Source: Paenibacillus sp. FSL R5-0766 (GTDB lineage: Bacteria; Bacillota; Bacilli; Paenibacillales; Paenibacillaceae). Taken from it: a stretch of DNA of 64,000 bases. The notes below the pieces were generated by a model. It saw only the letters and a list, made by a program, of their open reading frames with translations. It was not told the origin of the DNA and did not search any database. Numbering within the stretch: position 1 is the stretch's first letter; each line of letters begins with the position of its first letter. The DNA lies in assembly GCF_037971845.1 (NCBI RefSeq), contig NZ_CP150227.1, positions 6,386,001-6,450,000 of the forward strand. Direction: 5' to 3'. This document shows, piece after piece, positions 9,096 through 16,583 of the stretch. Both the position numbers and the translations under genes were made by a program.

Positions 9096-10325
9096 TTGGA
9101 CAGACCTGCACCTTCAAGAGGCAATCCCTCATTGGTTTCTCTGAAACTATATAACTTTTTCATATATGGAGCCATCTCGATCTTCGCCGGATTCCTGCAG
9201 TTGTATCTGCAAGAGATTGGTATGACCAAACTGGAGATTGGCAGTCTCATGGCGATTGGACCCTTTGTATCCTTGTTTGCCAACCCGTTCTGGGGTTTCT
9301 GGAGCGATAAATCTCGCAACATTCGCATCATTCTGATGATTATGATGGGAGGCACATTTGTACTCGCCCAGGGTGTATTCTATGCGCCCACATATACGTG
9401 GATCTATGTAGCTATGATTTTCTTTTATTTTTTTCAAAGTCCATTATTTGCTCAAACGAACAGTCTGATTCTCGGATATATCGATGGTACAAACCAGAAA
9501 TTTGGATCATTCCGGCTCTGGGGTTCACTCGGTTGGGCGCTGACTGCCGTCGCAGCCGGACCGCTCATTGACCGTTTTGGCATCGGCAGTGTATCCATTA
9601 TATTTGCGTGCATGATTGCCACCGCCTTTGTATTATCCGTATTTCTACCCAGACAGCCGATCGCTTCGGATACACCTGTGGTTACTTTTCGGCGGTTTGG
9701 CAAAGTCATGTTCAATCCGTATTTTATGGCATTTATCGGCCTGGGTGTACTCGTATCGGTGCCTAATGCCATGAACAGTACGTTTATGTCACTATACATA
9801 GTAGAAATGGGTGGTGACAAACAGATGGTCGGCTGGGCCATCTTCACCTCATCCATTCTCGAAGTCGGCGTATTCCTGTTGCTCGATCGCTTACTCAAAC
9901 GCAAAATGAGCATGCTCCTGGCATCTCTCATTTTGATCAGTGTGCTGTTTGCACTTCGCTGGCAGCTCATGGCACTGGCTAACAACCCACTGGAGATTGT
10001 ATTCATTCAGTTAATGCACTCCATTACGTTTGGTGGATACTTCTATGTGGGTACACAGCTGACCATGCTGTTTATTCCAAGACCTTATCGTTCCTCCGGT
10101 CAAGCGGTGTATACGATGGCCTGGGGCGGTCTCTCCGGCGTCATTGCCGGTCTGTTCGGCGGCTGGTTGTTCCAGAGCTTCGGTGCAGAAATCATGTATA
10201 GCATTGGCGTATTCTTCTCGCTCATCGGCGCTGTTGGATTTAGCATCATGTGGTTATCGAATCGACGTAACGGCTATCAGCCGGTTGTATTGACGGAGAT
10301 GGGTAATATGGATGAGGACAGATAA
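9096..10325 (+). CDS. MFS transporter (MFS_1-like, 12 helices)
   Basis: A 409-aa major facilitator superfamily transporter with about 12 hydrophobic helices and the motif A-like loop GFWSDKSRNIRI between helices 2 and 3. It resembles the PPP/NupG-like 'MFS_1_like' branch. No ATG lies near the N-terminus; the TTG at 9096 has AAAGGA nine bases upstream and gives a normal N-terminus (MDRPAPSRGNPSLVSLKLYN). It is monocistronic: mobA diverges upstream, and a repeat element and glnS converge downstream. Substrate is unknown. Confidence 0.88.
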   Translation: MDRPAPSRGNPSLVSLKLYNFFIYGAISIFAGFLQLYLQEIGMTKLEIGSLMAIGPFVSLFANPFWGFWSDKSRNIRIILMIMMGGTFVLAQGVFYAPTYTWIYVAMIFFYFFQSPLFAQTNSLILGYIDGTNQKFGSFRLWGSLGWALTAVAAGPLIDRFGIGSVSIIFACMIATAFVLSVFLPRQPIASDTPVVTFRRFGKVMFNPYFMAFIGLGVLVSVPNAMNSTFMSLYIVEMGGDKQMVGWAIFTSSILEVGVFLLLDRLLKRKMSMLLASLILISVLFALRWQLMALANNPLEIVFIQLMHSITFGGYFYVGTQLTMLFIPRPYRSSGQAVYTMAWGGLSGVIAGLFGGWLFQSFGAEIMYSIGVFFSLIGAVGFSIMWLSNRRNGYQPVVLTEMGNMDEDR

Positions 10326-10533
10326 TCTTTTGTTTGAAAAAGTTGAAAGAGATTTCCACTGGAGCACTCCGATGACAGAAGAATCTTTCGATCGCTGTTA
10401 TCCCCGAATTTTCTTGATTTCCTTTTCAAAGGGTAAAATCCGGGGATAAAGGCGACCGCTCCGCTTCTCCAGCTTTCTTCTGTCCTCTCCGTTATGGTGT
10501 AAATAAAACGTTCAAACATTCAGACAAAAGATT
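10324..10533. repeat. MITE-like palindromic repeat, family A, copy 2 (short form)
   Basis: The core (GATGACAGAAG, GATCGCTGTTATCCCC, CCGGGGATAAAGGCG, TTCTGTCCTCTCC, GTGTAAA) matches the other copies. Its outer arms differ from the TATATAAATTGAAC ends of copies 3 and 4 but still form an inverted repeat, AATCTTTTGT at the left and ACAAAAGATT at the right. It begins at the MFS stop codon and may also act as its transcription terminator. Confidence 0.78.
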
Positions 10534-10554
10534 AATCATAGGTGCAGTAAAGAG

Positions 10555-10595
10555 AAAGGCGTCTCCATGGGTTGTTGTCCTGGAGACGCCTTTTA
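10555..10595 (-). terminator. Rho-independent terminator for glnS
   Basis: AAAGGCGTCTCCA and TGGAGACGCCTTTT form a perfect 11-12 bp stem around a 13-base loop, flanked by A- and T-rich stretches on either side. It lies between the convergent MFS and glnS genes and could work in both directions. Confidence 0.88.
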
Positions 10596-10659
10596 CATTT
10601 ATAAATTTAAGTCTTTATAGCTCTAACTTGTAGCATTGATCCTACGCCTTGACTTTACT

Positions 10660-12432
10660 TTACGCCTTCGGCAGTTGGAATGAGCTTTTCAGGGATACGA
10701 CCCGGTTAAATACCGGACGTCCTGGTTCGGAGTGTTTTGGATCTACACTAAAGTAACCGTGACGGAAGAATTGGAATTTATCCTGAGCGTTCGCTTCTTT
10801 CATCTCTTGTTCCACAAACCCATTAACAATCTCAAGGGAGTTCGGGTTCAATTGATCCAGGAACGTTTTCTCCGGTTGCTCTTCCACAACCTCAGCTTCA
10901 GCCCCAGCTACTGCCACTTCGACCTCTGCTTCTGGTGCTTCATCCAGGATCAACGGCTCGTACAGACGGAATTCAGCAGGTACCGCTTGAGTCGCTTCTA
11001 CCCAGTGGATTGTTCCTTTGACTTTACGGCCAGTGAAGCCACTGCCGCTCTTCGTCTCTACATCATAGGTACAATGAATCTCAGTTACATTACCTTCTGC
11101 ATCTTTGATCACATCGTTACATTTGATGAAGTATGCATGTTTCAGACGAACTTCGTTGCCAGGGAACAAACGGAAATATTTGTTTGGCGGATTTTCCATG
11201 AAATCGTCTTGTTCAATATAAATCTCACGGGAGAACGGAATTTGGCGATTACCCATCTCCGGGTTCTCCACATTGTTCTCAGCTTCAAGCCATTCCACTT
11301 GCCCTTCAGGGTAGTTGGTAATAACCACTTTGAGCGGATGCAGCACAGCCATCGTGCGTGGAGCTTTCAGTTTCAAATCTTCACGTACAAAGTGCTCCAG
11401 CGTTTGCAGGTCGATAACTCCATAGTTTTTGGAAATGCCTGTCTCATATACAAAATCACGAATAGCTTCCGGTGTATAACCCCGGCGGCGCAGACCCGAA
11501 ATTGTCGGCATGCGTGGATCATCCCATCCATCCACATGGCCTTCGTCTACGAGCAGTTTCAGCTTCCGCTTGCTTGTCACCATCTGGGACAGATTCAGGC
11601 GGCCAAATTCGTACTGATGTGGTTGGCTCTCCATCTCACACTCGGCAATAACCCAATCGTAGAATGGACGTTGATCCTCGAACTCCAGGGAGCAGAGGGA
11701 ATGCGTTACACCTTCAATGGCATCTTCGAGCGGGTGAGCAAAGGCGTACATCGGATAGATACACCATTTGTCGCCCGTGTTATGATGATGTGCATGTGAA
11801 ATCCGGTAAATAACCGGATCGCGCAGATTGATATTTGGTGCAGACATATCGATCTTGGCACGCAGCACTTTCTCTCCGTTCTTGAATTCACCTGCACGCA
11901 TACGTGTGAACAGGTCTAGATTCTCTTCCACCGAACGATCACGGTACGGGCTGTTCTTACCCGGCTCCGTTAGCGTTCCGCGCATTTCACGGATTTCGTC
12001 GGCGCTTTGGTCGTCGATGTAGGCTTTACCTTTTTTAATCAACAAGACAGCACGGTTGTACATCTCGTCAAAATAATCCGAGGCAAAACGTTTCTCGTTC
12101 CACTCGTATCCGAGCCATTTCACGTCTTCCTGAATCGATTGAACGTACTCTACATCTTCCTTGACCGGGTTCGTGTCATCAAAGCGCAGATTCGTTTTGC
12201 CGCCAAATTCGCCGCCCAGCGTAAAGTTAATCCAGATCGCCTTGGCATGGCCGATATGCAGATAACCGTTCGGTTCCGGAGGAAAACGGGTAATAACTTC
12301 CTGGACTTTCCCAGACCGGAGATCTTCGGTAATAATATTTTTGATAAAGTTAGGTGGGGTTGTACGATTGTCCACAGGTATCAAACCTTTCATGAATTGA
12401 TTGGAACTTTCAGTAATTGCAACGCGTTTCAT
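10660..12432 (-). CDS. glnS: Glutaminyl-tRNA synthetase
   Basis: A 590-aa class I aminoacyl-tRNA synthetase that charges tRNA-Gln directly. The HIGH motif appears as [13 protein letters not shown] (about 51-63) and the KMSKS counterpart as [11 protein letters not shown] (about 284-294), followed by the two beta-barrel anticodon-binding domains. An Ala/Glu/Val-rich stretch (about 496-520) in the last barrel looks like a low-complexity insertion compared with E. coli GlnRS. Most Firmicutes use GatCAB amidation for Gln-tRNA, so a stand-alone GlnRS is a mark of Paenibacillus-type genomes and probably an old lateral gain. No T-box leader is visible upstream. The start has AAAGG nine bases upstream. 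Confidence 0.96.
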   Translation of the reverse strand: MKRVAITESSNQFMKGLIPVDNRTTPPNFIKNIITEDLRSGKVQEVITRFPPEPNGYLHIGHAKAIWINFTLGGEFGGKTNLRFDDTNPVKEDVEYVQSIQEDVKWLGYEWNEKRFASDYFDEMYNRAVLLIKKGKAYIDDQSADEIREMRGTLTEPGKNSPYRDRSVEENLDLFTRMRAGEFKNGEKVLRAKIDMSAPNINLRDPVIYRISHAHHHNTGDKWCIYPMYAFAHPLEDAIEGVTHSLCSLEFEDQRPFYDWVIAECEMESQPHQYEFGRLNLSQMVTSKRKLKLLVDEGHVDGWDDPRMPTISGLRRRGYTPEAIRDFVYETGISKNYGVIDLQTLEHFVREDLKLKAPRTMAVLHPLKVVITNYPEGQVEWLEAENNVENPEMGNRQIPFSREIYIEQDDFMENPPNKYFRLFPGNEVRLKHAYFIKCNDVIKDAEGNVTEIHCTYDVETKSGSGFTGRKVKGTIHWVEATQAVPAEFRLYEPLILDEAPEAEVEVAVAGAEAEVVEEQPEKTFLDQLNPNSLEIVNGFVEQEMKEANAQDKFQFFRHGYFSVDPKHSEPGRPVFNRVVSLKSSFQLPKA

Positions 12433-12562
12433 TTAAATATACCTTTAACGGGGGAGGAGTTCAATAAAGAACGGCACCAAAGTCAGGATAAGCCGTGCAT
12501 AAATAGGCCCTAAACCATTTTGACGGGTTCGCTCGAATCATGTAGCATGATAGTAAAAGTAC

Positions 12563-12733
12563 GTGTTCAAAAAGTCTGGTTTTCAGTACCGAGAAGATGG
12601 AATGAAGATAGAAATGGAGTAGCGGAGCGTAGGAAAACTACGTGAGCAACGGACATTTCGGCTGAATTTCATCTTCGATGCTGATGATGCCGTAAGGCAT
12701 TATTCGTAATCAAAAGCGGACTTTTTGAACAAC
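12563..12733. repeat. MITE-like element, family B
   Basis: A 171-bp stretch bounded by imperfect 21-22 bp terminal inverted repeats: GTTCAAAAAGTCTGG on the left and CGGACTTTTTGAAC on the right. The interior has further inverted segments (GAAGATGGAATG against TTTCATCTTC) and no coding capacity. It sits 31 bp upstream of the DUF2164 gene. Sequences ending in GTTCAAAAAGTC are common in Paenibacillus intergenic regions (recalled, not searched). Confidence 0.65.
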
Positions 12734-12764
12734 TCCTAAAAACAAATTAAAGGGAGGGTTTCCC

Positions 12765-13028
12765 ATTCCAACGAACTCGCTTAAACTGACCAAAGAACAG
12801 CAGGATGAAGCCATTCGCACCATCCAGTCGTATTTCGAAGAGGAACGTGGCGAAGAACTGGGTGATCTGGCCGCTTGGGGTGTCCTCGACCTGTTCATGA
12901 CACAGCTCGCTCCCTACATATATAATCAGGCACTCCGTGACGCACGCACAACGGTCAATCAACGCATGGCCTCAATGGAAGAAGACCTGTTTGCACTGGA
13001 GCAAAAGTTACCCAAGACTTCCCGTTAA
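12765..13028 (+). CDS. DUF2164 family protein with a probable ATT start codon
   Basis: An 87-aa cytoplasmic protein of unknown function. Its body matches the DUF2164 pattern: LTKEQQDEAIRTIQSYFEEE, ERGEELGDLAAWGVLDLF, then YIYNQALRDA. In this frame there is no ATG, GTG or TTG between an in-frame stop at 12726 and the core of the domain. The first plausible initiator is ATT at 12765, seven bases after a strong AGGGAGG (12751-12757). Starting at the next ATG would remove most of the conserved domain. ATT is a rare start used by infC in many bacteria to keep expression low or autoregulated. The GNAT gene follows 32 bp downstream and may be co-transcribed. Confidence 0.8.
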   Translation: MPTNSLKLTKEQQDEAIRTIQSYFEEERGEELGDLAAWGVLDLFMTQLAPYIYNQALRDARTTVNQRMASMEEDLFALEQKLPKTSR

Positions 13029-13060
13029 TCACTAATTTATAAAGAAAGAAGGTTGCATTC

Positions 13061-13609
13061 ATGTTTACCTATTCATTGGATGAATATACCGAACTTCGGC
13101 CACTGGCCATGGAACATACCAAACCGCTGTTCGAACTGACAGATCGCTCGCGGGATCAACTGAGACATTGGTTGCCGTGGGTGGATCATGTGACAGAAGT
13201 GGAACACACCTCGAACTTCATTACCAACGCGTTAAAACAAGGTGCCGAGAATGGCGGATTCACCGCCGGAGTATGGTCAAAAGGGGATCTAGCCGGCGTC
13301 ATTGGATTCCACGAAATTAACTGGACCAACCGCTCGGTAAGCATCGGATATTGGCTTGGAAAAGGCTTTGAGGGTCAAGGCTTGATGACAAGCGCTTGTC
13401 GCGTTCTGGTTGATTATGCTCTGGTGAACCTGGACCTGAATCGCGTCGAGATTCGCTCGGCAACGAATAACAAACGGAGTCGCGCTATCCCTGAAAGACT
13501 CGGATTTGTTCTCGAGGGTGTCATTCGTCAGGCAGAGAAACTGCCTAAAGGTTACGTGAACCATGCGGTGTACGGCATGCTTCAGCATGAATGGGAACTC
13601 TTGCGCTAA
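13061..13609 (+). CDS. GNAT acetyltransferase, RimJ/RimL-like
   Basis: A 182-aa GNAT-fold N-acetyltransferase. The acetyl-CoA binding segment is GYWLGKGFEGQGLMTSACRV (about 107-126), and the family's late motif NKRSRAIPERLGFVLEGV is present, which is typical of RimJ/RimL and YdaF proteins that acetylate ribosomal protein N-termini or small amines. The start has AGAAAGAAGG upstream. Preceded by the DUF2164 gene with a 32-bp gap and followed by a clear terminator. Substrate is not predictable from sequence. Confidence 0.9.
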   Translation: MFTYSLDEYTELRPLAMEHTKPLFELTDRSRDQLRHWLPWVDHVTEVEHTSNFITNALKQGAENGGFTAGVWSKGDLAGVIGFHEINWTNRSVSIGYWLGKGFEGQGLMTSACRVLVDYALVNLDLNRVEIRSATNNKRSRAIPERLGFVLEGVIRQAEKLPKGYVNHAVYGMLQHEWELLR

Positions 13610-13663
13610 TTCGCCTACATAATGAATCGGGAGTGATCTCTCCCAACATAATGGATCAACACG

Positions 13664-13705
13664 AATACCCTCGATCTCCACGTAATGTGGTGACAGAGGG
13701 TATTT
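13664..13705. terminator. Bidirectional rho-independent terminator
   Basis: AATACCCTC pairs with GAGGGTATT (with an inner CCAC/GTGG stem), followed by TTATTG. It lies between the convergent GNAT and SDR genes and can serve both. Confidence 0.8.
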
Positions 13706-13722
13706 TATTGTATCCATGACTT

Positions 13723-14511
13723 TTATAGTGCTCGGACCATACCACCATCCACGATCAATGAGGTTCCGGTAATGTACGTATTGGCTCCGGATAACAGGAA
13801 TACAACCGCTTTGGCAAACTCCTCTGGTTGACCATAACGGCCCAGTGGAATCTCTTTACGGAATTGGTCAGATACCTCTTCCTCACTGATTCCATTCTGC
13901 TCAGCCCGTGCTGCATCCAGCTCACGTATACGGTCTGTTGCAATACGTCCTGGCGCCACCGTGTTGATCAAAATTCCGTATGGAGCCAGCTCCTGGGATA
14001 ACGTCTTCGCCAATCCAAACACGCCAGTACGGAACGTGTTGGACAGCACCAGACCCGGAATCGGCTGCTTCACCGAAGTTGAAGCGATATTGACAATGTG
14101 TCCTCCGCTTTCTTTCATATAAGGAAGAGCACCGCGAATCAGCCTTACATAACTGAGTACATTTAATTCAAATGCACGTTCCCAATCTTCATCCGTCAGT
14201 GACTCAAATGAACCCGATGGCGGGCCACCCGAATTGTTCACCAGAATATCAATCTGTCCGAACATTTCTGCTGTCTTGTGAATCAGAGCCTCAATATCTT
14301 CCTTGCGTGTCACATCGGTTGCACAATATTCCACACGTCCGCCACCGCCAAGCGCCAGAAGCTCCTGCTTCACTGCTGCGAGCTTTTCTTCGCTCCGGCT
14401 GGCGAGCATGACGTCAGCACCTTCTGCTGCCAATTGAGCGGCAACCGCTTTGCCCAGCCCGCGACTGGAAGCCAGCACCAGTGCTTTTTTACCCCGAAGT
14501 CCCATATCCAT
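13723..14511 (-). CDS. Short-chain dehydrogenase/reductase (SDR)
   Basis: A 262-aa classical SDR, a Rossmann-fold NAD(P)H-dependent oxidoreductase of the 3-oxoacyl-ACP reductase-like type. The cofactor loop is ASSRGLGKAVA (about 14-24; the usual TGxxxGIG has Ala-Ser-Ser in place of Thr-Gly). NNSGGP follows at about 91-96, the catalytic Ser is in NIASTSVKQP, and the end is the common GGMVRAL tail. The catalytic YxxxK is not obvious: the expected position reads SNTFRTG, so the Tyr appears to be replaced by Phe and the Lys is absent, as in some divergent SDRs. Start has GAGGAGG upstream. The next gene upstream is a GNAT in the same direction with a 24-bp gap. Confidence 0.9.
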   Translation of the reverse strand: MDMGLRGKKALVLASSRGLGKAVAAQLAAEGADVMLASRSEEKLAAVKQELLALGGGGRVEYCATDVTRKEDIEALIHKTAEMFGQIDILVNNSGGPPSGSFESLTDEDWERAFELNVLSYVRLIRGALPYMKESGGHIVNIASTSVKQPIPGLVLSNTFRTGVFGLAKTLSQELAPYGILINTVAPGRIATDRIRELDAARAEQNGISEEEVSDQFRKEIPLGRYGQPEEFAKAVVFLLSGANTYITGTSLIVDGGMVRAL

Positions 14512-14535
14512 CGTTGTTCCTCCTCAGCTACCTTT

Positions 14536-15036
14536 TTATCTGGTCTGGATAAAATAACCCATAAGAATATCATCCACATACTTGCCGCCGATATAAAACT
14601 CGGATACCAGCCTGCCTTCTGTCACAAATCCACACTGGGTATAAAACGTAATCGCTCCCGGATTGCTGGAGAGTACGCGCAACCTGAGCTTGCGAACGCC
14701 TTGTTGGGCCGCATGCTGCTTGATGGCATCCATCAAAGCTGTAGCTATGCCACAACGCCGATCATGAGGATGAACCGCAATATGAATCTCGTAGACATGA
14801 CGGTTGACGGGCATACCTGTGGCTGGATTAAAGCCCACATAACCACATACCCGCTCTCCCTGCACCGCAATCAATTGACTGCCTGGCGGGCAATGCTGCA
14901 GATATTGTTGTCTGGAACGCCATTGCATAGGTGCAGGAGAGGTGTATTTGTCCCATACCAGGGCATCCAACTCCATTAGCTGGGCTGCATCTTTAATCTC
15001 GGATGGACGAATCGTAAATGTATGGCTGGTAAGCAT
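14536..15036 (-). CDS. GNAT N-acetyltransferase
   Basis: A 166-aa single-domain GNAT acetyltransferase. The acetyl-CoA binding motif is HDRRCGIATALMDAIKQHA (about 91-109), preceded by the beta4 strand YEIHIAVHP and followed by LRLRVLSSNPGAITFYTQCGF, the segment typical of small-molecule or protein N-acetyltransferases. Probably co-transcribed with the SDR gene 24 bp downstream. The divergent MerR-fusion gene lies 267 bp upstream. Substrate unknown. Confidence 0.9.
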   Translation of the reverse strand: MLTSHTFTIRPSEIKDAAQLMELDALVWDKYTSPAPMQWRSRQQYLQHCPPGSQLIAVQGERVCGYVGFNPATGMPVNRHVYEIHIAVHPHDRRCGIATALMDAIKQHAAQQGVRKLRLRVLSSNPGAITFYTQCGFVTEGRLVSEFYIGGKYVDDILMGYFIQTR

Positions 15037-15250
15037 AATGATTCAACCTTTCGTGCTATAGTCGACAACGCTGTGCGTTACAACGTCGGGAAAGTTAAGA
15101 GAGTTCAGAACGTTGAGAAACTTAGGAATAGGAAGACATTGTTCGTTTACTCCACTATTTAAGTTTTTTGTTCTATATATTGTAGCATAGCCTCAGCTTT
15201 GACTAAAATTCCACTCGGTATTGAACCTTTTCGCAAAATGAAATAAACAC

Positions 15251-15281
15251 TTAACCTTGCCGTAACGTCATGCTTTATACT
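15251..15281 (+). promoter_or_regulatory. MerR-type promoter with operator in a 19-bp spacer
   Basis: TTAACC at 15251-15256 and TATACT at 15276-15281 are separated by 19 bp, the over-long spacer that MerR-family activators correct by twisting the DNA. The spacer holds TTGCCGTAACGTCATG, a near-palindrome close to the CCTTGACGTAACGTCAAGG operator of several MerR proteins. It lies 22 bp upstream of the MerR gene and implies autoregulation. Confidence 0.7.
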
Positions 15282-15302
15282 GATTCGATAAGGAGGGGAT
15301 GC

Positions 15303-16502
15303 ATGATGAATATCAAAGAGGCAGCAAGCAGGCTTGGTATATCGGCGAGAGCCATTCGTTTTTATGAAGAAAAAGGATTAATTCTACCCGCCAAACAGTC
15401 CAGTAACGGTTATCGTACCTATACGGAGAATGATATCTGGCGGCTTCAGACCATTGCTGCACTGCGTGAGATTGGCATGTCGCTACAGGATATTACACAT
15501 GCGCTCGGAGAGATTGATCAAGGGAATCAGCAGCGGCTGGAAGAATATCTGGAGCTGCAACAGGCCGTCATGTATGCCCAGTGGATTGAGCTCAAACGTA
15601 TGATGGATACAACCCAGCGCATGATTGACCTGAATCGTCAGGACGGCCCGTTGGATGTCAGCCATCTGCACGATCTCGCGGACAGTGCCCGTCGCCTGCG
15701 CGAAGCCCGGCAGAACTGGCATGATCGGTGGAATTATGATACGCAGGCAGCCATCCATGATCAGCGAGTGGAGGCGGCAGGCAGAGGCAGTATTGGACAT
15801 CCCAATTCAGAGGACAATCATCATTCGGACAACGCCTCCCCTGTAAGCGATGAGAATGAAGTTGCACATCCACACCAGGATGCAGATCATTCCACGCAGA
15901 GCGACTCCAATGATACGGTACAGTCTTCCTTTTATCTGTATCATAACTATGACGAAGCGCTCGAACAGACAGCTCATTGGATCTCTCCCGCCCTTGGTGA
16001 GAAAGGACTGGATATTGGTACAGGCACAGGTAATCTGGCTGGGAAACTGCTACAGCACGGCGCAGACATGACTGCAATCGACCAATCCCGGGAGATGCTA
16101 CGCAGATGTCGTACCAAATATCCCAAGATGCATGTGAAACTTGGTAATTTTCTGGCGCTGCCTTTTACCGATCATTCCTTCGATTTTGTCGTATCCAGCT
16201 TTGCCATCCATCATCTGAGTCCAGACCAGCAAGGACTGGCCTTACAGGAGATGCAGCGGGTATTAACCTCGCGCGGACGTATCGGTCTAACCGATCTGAT
16301 GTTTGTTGATGCGACTCACCGTGATTCCTATATTCGACAGGCAGAGACCACAGGACACGAGGAACAGCTGCGCGCCTTGCGCGAACGTCACTTCCCTCTG
16401 CTCAGTGAGCTATGCGGCTGGCTGGAGCAACAGGGCTACGTAACCAAGCATGTGCGGCATAATGAGCTGTTGCATACGTTGCTGGCAGTTCCACTGCGGT
16501 AA
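15303..16502 (+). CDS. MerR-family regulator fused to a SAM-dependent methyltransferase
   Basis: A 399-aa two-domain protein. Residues 1-70 are a MerR winged helix with the signature AASRLGISARAIRFYEEKGL, followed by a dimerisation helix to about 115. Residues about 150-205 are a linker rich in His, Asp, Ser and Asn. Residues about 210-399 form a class I methyltransferase with motif I LDIGTGTGNLAG, the acidic loop TAIDQSREML and the post-motif FVVSSFAIHHLSPDQQ. An effector methylated by the protein could also be the signal, but that is inference. The ATG at 15303 is chosen because AAGGAGGGG precedes it and the upstream ATG at 15270 lies inside the promoter. Confidence 0.9.
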   Translation: MMNIKEAASRLGISARAIRFYEEKGLILPAKQSSNGYRTYTENDIWRLQTIAALREIGMSLQDITHALGEIDQGNQQRLEEYLELQQAVMYAQWIELKRMMDTTQRMIDLNRQDGPLDVSHLHDLADSARRLREARQNWHDRWNYDTQAAIHDQRVEAAGRGSIGHPNSEDNHHSDNASPVSDENEVAHPHQDADHSTQSDSNDTVQSSFYLYHNYDEALEQTAHWISPALGEKGLDIGTGTGNLAGKLLQHGADMTAIDQSREMLRRCRTKYPKMHVKLGNFLALPFTDHSFDFVVSSFAIHHLSPDQQGLALQEMQRVLTSRGRIGLTDLMFVDATHRDSYIRQAETTGHEEQLRALRERHFPLLSELCGWLEQQGYVTKHVRHNELLHTLLAVPLR

Positions 16503-16525
16503 CAATCGTAAGAGCATATGGCAAA

Positions 16526-16562
16526 AAGGCCATCCCGCCTTTGAATAAAGGAGGATGACCTT
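16526..16562. terminator. Bidirectional terminator between MerR-fusion and GH94 genes
   Basis: AAGGCCATCC...CTTT pairs with AAAG...GGATGACCTT around a 5-base loop, between two convergent genes. Confidence 0.65.
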
Positions 16563-16583
16563 GGTGTACATCATGCTGTGAGA

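Noticed and set aside
10732..11799. 355-aa open frame antisense to glnS
   Set aside because: A composition shadow of a conserved gene; no recognisable protein features.
12433..12560. Possible T-box leader for glnS
   Set aside because: The AGGGTGGNACCGCG core is absent on the relevant strand.
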